A stretch of 64,000 bases of DNA, from assembly GCF_000877395.1 (NCBI RefSeq), contig NZ_JYFE01000060.1:186001-250000 (forward strand), written 5' to 3'. Below, piece by piece: positions 26,040-35,251 of this stretch. The translations under genes and the position numbers were made by a program. This DNA is from Jannaschia aquimarina. GTDB lineage: Bacteria > Pseudomonadota > Alphaproteobacteria > Rhodobacterales > Rhodobacteraceae. The notes under the pieces are model-generated. The model saw only the letters and a list, made by a program, of their open reading frames with translations, searched no databases and was not told where the DNA came from. Each line of letters opens with the position of its first letter. Within the stretch, counting starts at the first letter, position 1.

Positions 26040-26599
26040 CGCGACACCTGCCGGGCCACGAGTGCGAGCAAACCGAATGTCGCCGCAAGCGAAAGGACGG
26101 AGAGGATCGCGGATGGCTCGACCAAGTGGGACGCGGCAAAGGAAAGGGGCATCCCCACCCAGCCAACCGCCTTGGCCACCATCTGGAGCTTCGTTCCCCC
26201 GGGCAGAAGCGTGACCAGGATGAACCCGCTCAAACCCAGCGCGCCGAATTTCAACCCCGTCGTGATCGGACTGGCGTAGGCCAGGACCATCGCGTTCTCG
26301 ATGAAGTCCGCTGCGACGCCGACGGATGCCAACGCGACGACCGCCCCTCCGGCCAGACCGCGGTCGAGGCCGATGCCCAAAAGGCAGAAGCCCGCCCCGT
26401 ATCCGATGGGGAGAAGCGTGTCGCACGCCGCGGCCCAGGCCAGCGCCTCGTCCGCCTTGGTCTCGCCGACGCCGCCGATCGCGAGGATCACGGTCTCGCC
26501 GTCCCAGCCGAACGCGAGTATCACGAAAACCATCCCGACCAGCGCGAGGAGTGCCAGCGAAAATCCGTAGACGGATCCGGTCAGCAGCCGTGCGGTCAC
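26036..26599 (-). CDS. Membrane protein of unknown function
   Basis: A 187-residue protein with five or six predicted membrane segments. A GTG start at 26599 overlaps the GST stop (GTGA); the frame is open further upstream but that portion overlaps GST in another frame. The first helix is YGFSLALLALVGMVFVILAFGW; another conserved-looking stretch is GVAADFIENAMVLAY. I do not recognise a family with certainty. It ends overlapping the GNAT gene. Confidence 0.75.
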   Translation of the reverse strand: MTARLLTGSVYGFSLALLALVGMVFVILAFGWDGETVILAIGGVGETKADEALAWAAACDTLLPIGYGAGFCLLGIGLDRGLAGGAVVALASVGVAADFIENAMVLAYASPITTGLKFGALGLSGFILVTLLPGGTKLQMVAKAVGWVGMPLSFAASHLVEPSAILSVLSLAATFGLLALVARQVSR

Positions 26600-27198
26600 G
26601 GGGCGGGCCGCGTGGCCTGCATTGATGGCCGCTCGGCGAATCGCGCCTCCCACGCCTTCAGAGTGTCGCGGCCCGTTCGCCAAGCCCGGCCGTCGTGGCG
26701 CAGATCCAGATACCCCAGGGCGCAGCCGACCGCGACCTGCGCCATGTTCAAGGGCCCCTCCAGCAGCGGCATCGACCGCGCTTCCATCGCGTCGAGGGAT
26801 CGGGCGATCTTGGCCCATTGAGCGTCGAACCAGTCCGGCCACCAGAGCGCTTCGGGGCGCAGGCGCTTCTCGTATGTGATCGCGATGGCGGCCTCCATGA
26901 CCGCGTGGGCGTTCGCCTCGAGGCTGAGGATTTCCCACAGGCGGCTTTCGGGGTAGAGACCGGAACCCGCACGTTGATCGAGGAACCGGCAGATCACCCG
27001 GCTGTCGTAGATCGCGGGCCCGTCCTCCCGCAGGAGCGCCGGTATCTTGCCCGACGGATTCGCGGCGTTCAGCGATGCGTCGCCTCCCATCGGGCTGGCC
27101 GTGACGTCGACGATCTCGACATCGTCCTGCGCGGTCTCGATCAGGAGGACACGGCAAGTTCGTGCGAAGGGCGAGGCCCCGGAACTCAAAAGCTGCAT
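26596..27198 (-). CDS. Glutathione S-transferase family protein
   Basis: A 200-residue GST: an N-terminal thioredoxin-like domain with the SSGASPFARTCRVLL active-site region (Ser at 5-6 or 9 the likely thiol-activating residue), NPSGKIPALLREDG with the cis-Pro, and DSRVICRFLD, then an all-helical C-terminal domain. The exact reaction is unknown; glutathione conjugation or peroxide defence is general to the family. It overlaps the genes on both sides. Confidence 0.88.
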   Translation of the reverse strand: MQLLSSGASPFARTCRVLLIETAQDDVEIVDVTASPMGGDASLNAANPSGKIPALLREDGPAIYDSRVICRFLDQRAGSGLYPESRLWEILSLEANAHAVMEAAIAITYEKRLRPEALWWPDWFDAQWAKIARSLDAMEARSMPLLEGPLNMAQVAVGCALGYLDLRHDGRAWRTGRDTLKAWEARFAERPSMQATRPAP

Positions 27199-27821
27199 CA
27201 GATCTCTCCCTCGGGGTCGCGCATCATCCGCGACAGAAGCACCGTCTCGTATCCAATTCCAGAGGCTTCCATGCCATCGGCCGCCGACAGCCGGACCGGG
27301 TCCGGCTTGTTCTGATTTAGCTTGAACGTGCTTCGCACGTCGTCGATCCGCATCCGACAGGGGACGATCTGGCGCATCATCCTGTCCAGGGCATCCGGTG
27401 ACATCTTTGCGGTCGTCCAGGGTTTCTTGGGCAGGCGGCCCTCGAAATCGGACGATTGCCGGTCGAGCATGTCATGCATCTCCTCCTGCGGCAGGCGGTG
27501 CAGCGTGCCCCTGAGATGCACCGCGACGTAATTCCAGGTCGGCACCTGATCCGGCACCTCGTACCAGTCCGGCGAGACGTACCCGTCCGGCCCGTTGACG
27601 GCGATGACCGCTTCGGACGGAGCTTCCAGCACCCTCACGATCGGGTTGGATCGGACAAGGTGCAGGTCGAGCGCATCGCCGGCCGGATTCAACAGGAACG
27701 GCACGTGAGAGATCAGCGGCCCACTCGCGCCATTGATCGCGAGGACTCCGAAGCCGCGCCCGCGCGCGAATTGCAGTGCGCGGTCGGTTTCGGTCTGGCG
27801 AAAGGCGGGGTTCGGGTGCAT
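27198..27821 (-). CDS. FMN-binding negative transcriptional regulator (PaiB-like)
   Basis: A 207-residue protein of the PaiB/FMN-binding split-barrel family. It begins MHPNPAFRQTET with family blocks ISHVPFLLN, VNGPDGYVSPDWY, VPTWNYVAVHLRG and FKLNQNKP. Members bind FMN and some repress protease or sporulation genes in Bacillus; the role here is unknown. ATG 27821 is preceded by GAGGAGA. It heads a chain of tightly overlapping genes that continues through GST to EamA. The 176 bp upstream contain no gene. Confidence 0.88.
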   Translation of the reverse strand: MHPNPAFRQTETDRALQFARGRGFGVLAINGASGPLISHVPFLLNPAGDALDLHLVRSNPIVRVLEAPSEAVIAVNGPDGYVSPDWYEVPDQVPTWNYVAVHLRGTLHRLPQEEMHDMLDRQSSDFEGRLPKKPWTTAKMSPDALDRMMRQIVPCRMRIDDVRSTFKLNQNKPDPVRLSAADGMEASGIGYETVLLSRMMRDPEGEI

Positions 27822-27997
27822 CGCGTGTCTCCTCGATTTCGCATCCGACATGGCTGCGGATGAGGCAACACCGATCGGCATCGACTTGCCCATGTTGCCG
27901 ATGGATTTGCACGGATCGACAGCACGGAACACGACCGGCTGTGACTGCATCGTCGGATCGTGCGCCTGTGGTCAAGCGCCGGCCCCGGTGATGATTC

Positions 27998-29263
27998 TCA
28001 GGCCGCTGGCGCCGATTCCGCTATCAGATGCGTCTCCGCCCGACCGGTGATGCGGGCGCGCACGATCCGTCCTTCCGGCTGGTCCGTGTCGAACCGGACC
28101 TCCGCGAATTGCTCCGTTCGGCCCATGCGCGGATGCTCCATCAGGACCGAATGCGTCCGGCCCGCCTGTCCGGCCAGATGGCGCGTGACGGCGCGCGCTC
28201 CCGCTTCGCGCAGTCGCGACGCCCGTGTCCGGATCACGTCGCCCGGAAGCTGCGGCATCCGCGCGGCGGGCGTTCCCGGACGCACGGAATAGGGGAAGAC
28301 GTGCAGCCAAGTGAGATCGCAATCCTCGACCAGCCTCAGCGAGTCCTCGAAATGGGCATCGCTCTCGGTCGGGAAGCCGGCGATGATGTCGGCGCCGAAC
28401 GTCATGTCGGGGCGCAGGCGGCGGGCTTCTTCGCAGAACCGGATCGCATCGTCCCGCAGATGGCGCCGCTTCATCCGCTTCAGGATCAGGTCGGACCCGT
28501 GCTGGAGCGAAAGATGCAGATGCGGCATCAGCCGGGGCTCCTCCGCGATCAGGCGCATCAGCGCATCGTCCACCTCGATCGAGTCGATGGAGCTGATCCG
28601 CAGGCGCGGCAGTCCGGGCACAAGCTTCAGGATGCGCGCGCACAGGTCGCCCAGACGCGGCTGCCCCGGAAGGTCGGCCCCCCAGGATGTCATGTCGACG
28701 CCCGTCAGGACGATCTCGGCATAGCCGCCCTCGACCAAGCGCCGGACCTGATCGACGACGACACCGGCCGGGACAGAGCGGGAATTCCCGCGGCCGAAGG
28801 GTATGATGCAGAAGGTACAGCGATGGTCGCAGCCGTTCTGGACCTGAACATAGGCGCGAGAGCGGGTGCCGAACCCGTCGATCAGATGGCCGGCCGTCTC
28901 GGTCACGGACATGATGTCGTCGACCTGCACCGGTTCGGTGTCTCCCGTCGCCAGGCCGGTCCAGGTGGCTGGCCGCATCTTCTCGGAATTGCCGATCACG
29001 TGATCGACCTCTTCCATGGCAGCGAACCCGTCGGGGCCGGTCTGTGCCGCGCAGCCGGTGACGACGATGCGTCGGTCGGGATGGTTCCGGCGCAGGCGGC
29101 GAATGTCCTGCCGGGCCTTGCGCACCGCTTCCTGCGTGACGGCGCAGGTGTTGACGATTACCACATCCAGACCCGCCTCGCGGGCCATCGCCTCCATCGC
29201 GTGGGTCTCGTAGGCATTCAGCCGACAGCCGTGATTGGACAGGATCGGGGTCGCCTTACCCAT
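27998..29263 (-). CDS. mtaB: tRNA t6A37 methylthiotransferase MtaB
   Basis: A radical-SAM methylthiotransferase that adds a methylthio group to t6A at position 37 of ANN-decoding tRNAs. The 421-residue protein has the N-terminal UPF0004 domain with Cys13, Cys40 and Cys71 for the auxiliary cluster, and the radical-SAM motif CDHRCTFC (Cys145, 149, 152). [11 protein letters not shown] and RGNSRSVP mark it as MtaB/YqeV rather than MiaB. I chose the ATG at 29263, within the last codons of dapF; two ATGs upstream are in frame. Translation appears coupled to dapF. Confidence 0.92.
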   Translation of the reverse strand: MGKATPILSNHGCRLNAYETHAMEAMAREAGLDVVIVNTCAVTQEAVRKARQDIRRLRRNHPDRRIVVTGCAAQTGPDGFAAMEEVDHVIGNSEKMRPATWTGLATGDTEPVQVDDIMSVTETAGHLIDGFGTRSRAYVQVQNGCDHRCTFCIIPFGRGNSRSVPAGVVVDQVRRLVEGGYAEIVLTGVDMTSWGADLPGQPRLGDLCARILKLVPGLPRLRISSIDSIEVDDALMRLIAEEPRLMPHLHLSLQHGSDLILKRMKRRHLRDDAIRFCEEARRLRPDMTFGADIIAGFPTESDAHFEDSLRLVEDCDLTWLHVFPYSVRPGTPAARMPQLPGDVIRTRASRLREAGARAVTRHLAGQAGRTHSVLMEHPRMGRTEQFAEVRFDTDQPEGRIVRARITGRAETHLIAESAPAA

Positions 29264-30059
29264 ACCAGACCCCATCGAAAACATACGATGTGGGCCCGCT
29301 CATCCAGACGCCGTCCTCGCGCCAGTCGATCATCAGCGTTCCGCCGTCCAGATCGACCCGAACCGCGCGCCCGGTGATCCCCCGCCGCGCCGCCGCCACG
29401 GTCACGGCGCAGGACGACGAGCCGCTGGCCAATGTCGGCCCGACGCCCCGTTCCCAGACGCGCACCCTGAGGTGATCGGGCCCGACGACGCTGGCGATCT
29501 GGACGTTGGTCCGCTGGGGGAAGAGATCATGCGTCTCGTGCGCCCCGTAGACCGACAAATCTTCCGCCTCGGCATCGTCGACGAAGAACGTGCAATGCGG
29601 ATTGCCCATCCCGGTGGCCACCGGATCGCCGGCAATGGGCAGATGAAGTGTGCAGATTTCGTGGGCGAGGGGGATCTCCCTCCAGTCGAGGATCGGGGCG
29701 CCCATGTTAACGGCCACGACCCCGTCCCGCCGCTCTGCCCGCAGCGCGCCCCGTTCGGTCAGAAGGTCGAGGGTCCCGCTTCCCCGGCGATCCATTTCCC
29801 AGGCCGCGATGCAGCGTGTCGCATTTCCGCACGCCGCCGAGGTCGAGCCGTCGGCGTTGTAGAAGGTCAGCCGCAGCGCGTCGTCGGCGCCTTCGATGAA
29901 GGCAAGCTGGTCGAAACCGACCCCGCGGTGCCGGTCCCCCATCGCGCGCGCCAGATCCGCGTCAACACGGCTTTCACCGCGCCCGTCGATGACGACGAAG
30001 TCATTGCCCAGTCCGTGCATCTTCATGAACGGCAGGCCGGAGGAGGTGTCCGCATTCAT
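29256..30059 (-). CDS. dapF: Diaminopimelate epimerase
   Basis: Interconverts LL- and meso-diaminopimelate for lysine and peptidoglycan. The 267-residue protein has [14 protein letters not shown] near residue 12, the first catalytic Cys in AACGNATRC (Cys77), MGNPHC near 151 and the C-terminal block [15 protein letters not shown]. In well-studied DapF proteins the second catalytic Cys lies in ACGxGAC; here that position is Ser212, while the later Cys217 is kept. ATG 30059 was chosen; ATG 30095 is in frame but lacks a ribosome-binding site. It is followed by mtaB with an 8-base overlap. Confidence 0.9.
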   Translation of the reverse strand: MNADTSSGLPFMKMHGLGNDFVVIDGRGESRVDADLARAMGDRHRGVGFDQLAFIEGADDALRLTFYNADGSTSAACGNATRCIAAWEMDRRGSGTLDLLTERGALRAERRDGVVAVNMGAPILDWREIPLAHEICTLHLPIAGDPVATGMGNPHCTFFVDDAEAEDLSVYGAHETHDLFPQRTNVQIASVVGPDHLRVRVWERGVGPTLASGSSSCAVTVAAARRGITGRAVRVDLDGGTLMIDWREDGVWMSGPTSYVFDGVWYG

Positions 30060-30263
30060 CGCGCCCACATAGATCGGACATCGTGTCTGATCCATAGGGG
30101 GTGACCGTGGTTTCACTCGGCGCCGTCGACGGGCTGGGCGATCTGCATGCCGCGCAGGGCGGTGCATCGACAGTGTCCGGTCGGCAGATGCCGATATTGA
30201 ATGCTGCGGAACGACGCGGATTGTCACTTGACCGCCTCCCGACCCAACTATAGGTCCGCCCGC

Positions 30264-30340
30264 GGGCCGTTAGCTCAGTTGGTTAGAGCAACTGACTTTT
30301 AATCAGTAGGTCCCGGGTTCGAGTCCCGGACGGCTCACCA
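30264..30340 (+). tRNA. tRNA-Lys (UUU)
   Basis: A complete cloverleaf: acceptor GGGCCGT (30264-30270) pairs with ACGGCTC (30330-30336), with an encoded CCA at 30338-30340. The anticodon stem ACTGA/TCAGT closes the loop CTTTTAA with anticodon TTT at 30298-30300. The T-arm contains GGTTCGAGTCC. A candidate promoter lies just upstream: TTGACC at 30228 and TATAGG at 30249, with a short 15-base spacer. Confidence 0.98.
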
Positions 30341-31041
30341 ACTTCCGCCGATTGTGATGTGCCACATGGGTCGGCCATCACCGCCAGCTTTCTGGGCATT
30401 CTTCTCAGAGAACATGGCCACCGGGCTATCTTGGCGATTTCAGCCGTCATTGCGGCCTGAGATGTGGATATTTCATGCGCTGTGAGGCGCTTTCGCGCCC
30501 CCTGAGTTATCCATCACTCGCATCCATCTCTGTCTGAAGGCGTTCGGGGGGCGAGGGGATGATGGAGGATCCGGAGCGTAGGCTGCTGACTAAGTGCGGT
30601 AGAGCGCCAATCGGATCGCCGTCAGTGATGCGGCGTCCCCTGCAGGCTGTGGATGCTTCCTGCAAGGGGCGTAGATCGGCCTTCTGATAGGGGTACGAAA
30701 TGGTCAACTATGCCAATGTAGGTTTTGGCATGCCTGGAACTGGTGAGTTGCAAAGGAGGAGAACTCTCTCCTTAGATTCGGATCGGAAGGCCGGCGGGTT
30801 GCGATTGGCGGGGGCGTCCAGCCGATTTCCCGCCTTCCCTTTCGGCGGAACGGGACCGATGTGAGGCCAGAGAGGACCTTGATCTACAAAGTCAGGTAGA
30901 AATTGTCCGAGAGGCCGCTCACACAAGCTTTTTCAGTGACGAGAAGCGACGCGGCGTCCGAACCGTCCTTTGGCGAGTCACCGAGGCAGGAGCGACGGCG
31001 CCGCTTTTGGCGGATCGTGCGATGGGTCCCGCATTGTCGGT
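30341..31041. other. Gene-poor stretch downstream of tRNA-Lys
   Basis: About 700 bp directly after the tRNA. It is visibly less GC-rich than the flanking operons, its short open frames (54-97 codons) do not look like protein, and none matches a family I recognise. I looked for an integrase, a transposase remnant and a repeat of the tRNA 3' end and saw none. It continues into the AraC-family pseudogene. It may be a scar of lost or acquired DNA at the tRNA. Confidence 0.5.
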
Positions 31042-31596
31042 TTGAAAGCTACTTGGCGTTGTCCCGTAGCCCGCGCGAACACTACGCGAGACATACGCCG
31101 CGCTTGAGAAGCCGCAGGCCTACGACATCGACTGCAGCAGGAGAGATGTCTCGCGAAGCAGACGCGCGGCGCGCAGCACGGATTGGGCGATGGTAAGGAA
31201 AGCCTGCTCCACGAAAAGGATGTCGGCCGCGTCTCCTTTATCGGCGACGGACCAGATCGCATTCACCCACTGGCGCTCGAAAGTTGTGAAATGGAGTCGA
31301 GAAAGAAGCGGCTGCACCGCGCGCTCGAAAGTGCCTGGCATCAGGCCAAGTATCTCAATCATGCGTGTATACGGGCAGATCACAAACAGGATGCCCAAAG
31401 CGCCGCCCTGACGCATCCACAGGTCGCTGGATGTCGGATTGACGTAGATGGCCGAGCGATCCGCGGGGCAGGGGATCGCTGTTCGCCCATCGCCGAGGTC
31501 AAATACGAGGTCTTGTTGTCGTTCCAGCCAGCCGAGTGCGAGCGTGTGATCAGCGGGTGCGTCCGCCCGTAAGGCGATCTGGCGCCCGGCGACCAT
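31042..31596 (-). pseudogene. AraC-family transcription regulator, decayed
   Basis: The minus-strand frame from 31596 reads like the ligand-sensing part of an AraC-family regulator (AIYVNPTSSDLWMR, LGILFVICPYTRM, QPLLSRLHFTTFERQWV, FVEQAFLTIAQSVL). It then reads RAARLLRETSLLLQSMS, a TAG stop at 31120-31122, and in the same frame ACGFSSAAYVSRSVRAGYGTTP, which is the second helix-turn-helix of an AraC DNA-binding domain. The first helix-turn-helix (roughly 60-70 residues) is missing before RAARLL. An internal deletion plus a nonsense codon explains this. The upstream limit of the old gene is uncertain. Confidence 0.6.
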
Positions 31597-31839
31597 CTCG
31601 ATGCGAGTTTGCTGGCGACCCTTCTCGATGTGGCTGCATGTGCACGAAAGGTGGAAGGAGGGAGTGAAGCGGGTGCGACCGCGACGGTGAGGAGCATGAC
31701 CGATCCCTGCAACCGGGCGATGGCGATCGGCGGCGCGCGTGAGCAAGTGCGGCCGACAATGAAATACCGGACACCCGAACGGACCACGGTCGGTTGCGGA
31801 CACCGCCTCGCACCTACGCGGCACAGAAAATCCTAGGCT

Positions 31840-31855
31840 TGAGGTACGTTCCTCA
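31840..31855 (+). promoter_or_regulatory. Candidate LacI-type operator
   Basis: The sequence TGAGGTACGTTCCTCA is a 16-bp palindrome with a single mismatched pair and a central CG, the layout of LacI-family operators. It lies 30 bp before the first ATG of the polyol operon, which encodes a LacI-family regulator at 39838. No second copy was searched for systematically. The link to that regulator is inference. Confidence 0.45.
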
Positions 31856-31885
31856 TTTCCGCCTGAGATAGGGAACGATTCGGCC

Positions 31886-33238
31886 ATGGACCGGGCGCCC
31901 GTCACTGGGAGGAACATCACGAAGACGATTCAGTTGGCCTCGGCCAGCGCGCTTGCGCTTGTCGGTGCGACATTCGGAACCGCCGCTGCCGCCGAGGATC
32001 TGACGCTGTGTTGGGCGGCGTGGGACCCGGCCAATGCATTGGTCGAGCTCAGCAAGGATTTCGAGGAACAGTCCGGTCACACCATGAACTTCGAGTTCGT
32101 GCCCTGGCCGAACTTCGCGGACCGGATGCTGAACGAGTTGAACTCAGGCGGCCAACTCTGCGACCTCATGATCGGTGACAGTCAGTGGATCGGCGGCGGT
32201 GCCGAGAACGGCCATTACGTCAAACTGAACGACTTCTTCGAGGCCAGCGATATCTCGATGGACGATTTCGCCGATGCGGCCGTCTATGCCTACTCGACCT
32301 GGCCCAAGGGTACCGAGAACTACTACGCGCTTCCCGCCATGGGCGACGCGAACGGCTGGTTCTATCGAAAGGACTGGTTCACCGACCCCGAGATCATGGC
32401 CGCCTTTGAGGCCGAGCATGGCCGCCCGCTTGGCGAGCCGCAGACGCAGCGCGAATTGATGGAGATCGCCAAGTTCTTCCAGGGTCGGGAGATCGACGGC
32501 CAGGAGCGCTATGGCGTATCCATTTTCACTGAGCGCGGGTCCGAAGGCATCACCATGGGCGTGACCGGTGCGCTCTACGCGTGGGGACTCGAATACGAGA
32601 ACGAGCCGGGCAGCTACGACATGGTCGGCGCGATGAACTCGCCCGAGGCGGTCGAGGCGCTGGAGTTCTACACGGAGCTCTACGAATGCTGCACGCCTCC
32701 GGGATACACCAACAGCTACATGGGCGAGAGCCTCGACGCCTTCAAATCCGGTCAGGTTGCGATGGCGATGAACTGGTTCGCGTTCTTCCCGGGCCTCTAC
32801 GCCGATCCAGATATCGGCGGCGACAAGATCGATTTCTTCGTCAACCCACCTCAGAACCAAGAGGCCTCGACCCTGGGCGGCCAAGGCATCTCCGTGGTCA
32901 GCTATCCCGACAAGCAGGACGCCGCGCTGGAATACATCGCATGGTTCGCCCAGCCAGAGGTGCAAAAGCAGTGGTGGGCCCTCGGCGGCTATGCGGTCCA
33001 TGACGCTGTGCTCGAGGATCCAGCCTTCGAGGAAAGCCAACCCTTTGCCGGCGACTTCCTCCAGGCGATGAATGCGGTGCAGGATTTCTGGCAGGAACCG
33101 ACTTACGCCGAGCTTCTGCTGGCCATGCAGGAGCGGGTCCACAACTACGTCGTTGCCGACCAGGGTACGGCACAGGAGGCGCTTGACGCCCTGATCGAGG
33201 ACTGGACCGAAGTCTTCGAGGACGACGGCAAACTCTGA
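31886..33238 (+). CDS. ABC transporter sugar/polyol-binding protein (CUT1 type)
   Basis: A periplasmic binding protein of the large extracellular solute-binding family 1, 450 residues from ATG 31886. It has a hydrophobic signal stretch ending GTAAAA-ED, then WAAWDPANALVELSKDFEEQSG, YYALPAMGDANGWFYRKDWF and SLDAFKSGQVAMAMNW. The start is odd: GGGAGGA (31907-31913) lies at normal distance before ACG 31919, and reading from there gives KTIQLASASALALVG after the first residue, a textbook signal peptide. The native start may therefore be an ATG mutated to ACG, leaving ATG 31886 with a poor site. It heads the polyol operon and is followed by a hairpin. Confidence 0.9.
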   Translation: MDRAPVTGRNITKTIQLASASALALVGATFGTAAAAEDLTLCWAAWDPANALVELSKDFEEQSGHTMNFEFVPWPNFADRMLNELNSGGQLCDLMIGDSQWIGGGAENGHYVKLNDFFEASDISMDDFADAAVYAYSTWPKGTENYYALPAMGDANGWFYRKDWFTDPEIMAAFEAEHGRPLGEPQTQRELMEIAKFFQGREIDGQERYGVSIFTERGSEGITMGVTGALYAWGLEYENEPGSYDMVGAMNSPEAVEALEFYTELYECCTPPGYTNSYMGESLDAFKSGQVAMAMNWFAFFPGLYADPDIGGDKIDFFVNPPQNQEASTLGGQGISVVSYPDKQDAALEYIAWFAQPEVQKQWWALGGYAVHDAVLEDPAFEESQPFAGDFLQAMNAVQDFWQEPTYAELLLAMQERVHNYVVADQGTAQEALDALIEDWTEVFEDDGKL

Positions 33239-33248
33239 CGTCCGACAC

Positions 33249-33277
33249 GCGCGGGGCCGGACGCGCCGGCCCCGCGC
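33249..33277 (+). other. Intercistronic hairpin after the binding-protein gene
   Basis: A perfect 12-bp inverted repeat (GCGCGGGGCCGG at 33249-33260, CCGGCCCCGCGC at 33266-33277) with a 5-base loop starts 11 bases past the stop codon. No T-run follows. It probably stabilises the binding-protein mRNA or partly stops transcription before the permease genes, as in malE-malF; this role is inferred. Confidence 0.75.
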
Positions 33278-33349
33278 TCCACCTCCACCCCTTTCCCGGA
33301 TGCGGTCCGGGGCGCGCGCGATCCCGACGGGTCCGCGATCGGAGAGTTC

Positions 33350-34309
33350 ATGTCCGACACGCCCATCCATCGCGGCGCCGACCGTGCCGCCCGCGCCACC
33401 CCGGCTCGCGTCGCCCGCAAGGTCCGTGGCCTGAGCGACCGGGCCATCGCCTGGATCTTCGTGGCGCCGACGATCTTCCTTCTGTTGGCGGTGAACATCT
33501 TCCCGCTGATCTGGACGATACGCCTGTCATTCACGAACTACCGCGCCAACCGCCTGAACCGCGAACCCGAATGGGTCGGCCTGCGCAACTACGAGCGCAT
33601 CCTCACCGACAGCGACACCTGGGCGTCGATGCAGGCCACGGCGCATTTCCTGATCTGGACCATCGCGCTGCAGGTGCTGATCGGCTTCGCGCTGGCCTGG
33701 CTGATCAACCGTCAGTTCAAGGGGAGTGCCTTCTGGACGACGATCATCGTGCTGCCGATGATGCTGTCGCCTGCCGTGGTCGGCAATTTCTGGTCGTTCC
33801 TCTACCAGCCGCAGATCCGTCTGTTCAATTACGTCATTGCATTCCTGAGCGGACAGGATCCGTCGAGCTTCGACATACTGGGCAGCGTCAATCTCGCGCC
33901 CTGGGCCATCGTGATCGTCGACACGTGGATGTGGACGCCTTTCGTTATGCTGATCTGCCTTGCCGGGCTGCGCTCGATCCCCGACTACCTCTACGAGGCG
34001 GCTGCCGTCGACCGCGCTTCGCCCATCCGGCAGTTCTTCACCATCACCGTGCCGATGGTGCTGCCCTTCCTGATGCTGGCCGTGCTGTTCCGCGGCATCG
34101 AGAATTTCAAGATGTTTGACCTCGTGGTGCAACTGACCGGCGGCGGGCCCGGCAACATCACCACGCTGACCTCCATAGACCTCAAGCGCGAGGCCTTCGA
34201 GAAATGGCGCACCGGCTATGCCTCGGCCTACGCGATCATCCTGTTCGTGACCGTGTTCGGGCTCGCCTCCATCTACGTGAAGGCGCTCAACAAGGTGAGG
34301 GAGCGCTAG
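33350..34309 (+). CDS. Sugar/polyol ABC transporter permease 1
   Basis: A 319-residue inner-membrane subunit (MalF-like CUT1 family) with six main membrane segments. The coupling motif is EAAAVDRASPIRQFFTITVP near residue 223, and the first periplasmic loop begins after LIWTIRLSFTNYR. It is followed immediately by the second permease gene with no gap, so both are translated together. Confidence 0.92.
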   Translation: MSDTPIHRGADRAARATPARVARKVRGLSDRAIAWIFVAPTIFLLLAVNIFPLIWTIRLSFTNYRANRLNREPEWVGLRNYERILTDSDTWASMQATAHFLIWTIALQVLIGFALAWLINRQFKGSAFWTTIIVLPMMLSPAVVGNFWSFLYQPQIRLFNYVIAFLSGQDPSSFDILGSVNLAPWAIVIVDTWMWTPFVMLICLAGLRSIPDYLYEAAAVDRASPIRQFFTITVPMVLPFLMLAVLFRGIENFKMFDLVVQLTGGGPGNITTLTSIDLKREAFEKWRTGYASAYAIILFVTVFGLASIYVKALNKVRER

Positions 34310-35251
34310 ATGTCCGCCTATTCCATCTCGGCCCCCACCACCCGGTCCAAGTGGGTCGCCGGCATCTTGGTCGTGACCTACGCGATTATCACCATGATCC
34401 CGCTGATCTGGATCATCCTGACCGCGTTCAAATCACCCGCCGACGCCATATCCTACCCGCCGAAGGTGGTCTTCGACCCGACGCTGGAAGGCTACGTCAA
34501 CCTTTTCACCACACGGACCCGCATCTCGCCCGAGGCGCTGGCCGCCCTGCCCGAGCCGGATACATGGTACGATCGAATCGTACGCCAGTACGACATGGTG
34601 ATCGCCGGCCCGTCCAAGTTCGGCGAGCGGTTCGTCAACTCGGTCATCATCGGCTTTGGCTCGACCTTCCTTTCGGTCTTCCTCGGGACGCTGGCGGCCT
34701 ATGCCTTCTCGCGCTTCCGCATCCCGCTGGCTGACGACCTGCTGTTCTTCATCCTCAGCACGCGGATGATGCCGCCCATCGCCGTCGCGATCCCAATCTT
34801 CCTGATGTACCGACAGTTGGGGCTGTCGGACACGCATCTGGGAATGATCCTGCTCTACACGGCGGTAAACATCTCGCTCGCGGTGTGGCTGCTCAAGGGT
34901 TTCATCGACGAGATCCCGCGCGAATACGAGGAAGCCGCCCTGATCGACGGCTACACCCGGTTCCAGGCCTTCTACAAAGTGGTCCTGCCTCAGGCGGCAA
35001 CGGGCATCGCGTCCACCGCGATCTTCTGTCTGATCTTCGCATGGAACGAGTACGCGTTCGCGGTGCTGTTGACCTCCGCCAACGCACAGACGGCACCCCC
35101 CTTCATCCCGACGATCATCGGCGTCGGCGGTCTGGACTGGCCGGCTGTCGCGGCAGGGGCGACACTGTTCCTGTTGCCGGTGATGATCTTCACCGTCGCG
35201 CTGCGAAACCACCTGCTGCGAGGCATCACCTTCGGAGCTGGAAGGAAATGA
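34310..35251 (+). CDS. Sugar/polyol ABC transporter permease 2
   Basis: A 313-residue MalG-like permease. The coupling motif is EEAALIDGYTRFQAFYKVVL near residue 204. A 40-residue stretch after the first membrane helix (residues 50-95) carries a charged segment common in this family. It overlaps the next gene by 4 bases (ATGA). Confidence 0.92.
   Translation: MSAYSISAPTTRSKWVAGILVVTYAIITMIPLIWIILTAFKSPADAISYPPKVVFDPTLEGYVNLFTTRTRISPEALAALPEPDTWYDRIVRQYDMVIAGPSKFGERFVNSVIIGFGSTFLSVFLGTLAAYAFSRFRIPLADDLLFFILSTRMMPPIAVAIPIFLMYRQLGLSDTHLGMILLYTAVNISLAVWLLKGFIDEIPREYEEAALIDGYTRFQAFYKVVLPQAATGIASTAIFCLIFAWNEYAFAVLLTSANAQTAPPFIPTIIGVGGLDWPAVAAGATLFLLPVMIFTVALRNHLLRGITFGAGRK

Noticed and set aside
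30341-31041. A possible integrase or transposase remnant beside tRNA-Lys
   Set aside because: None of the short frames reads like a recombinase or transposase, and no repeat of the tRNA 3' end was seen within the window.
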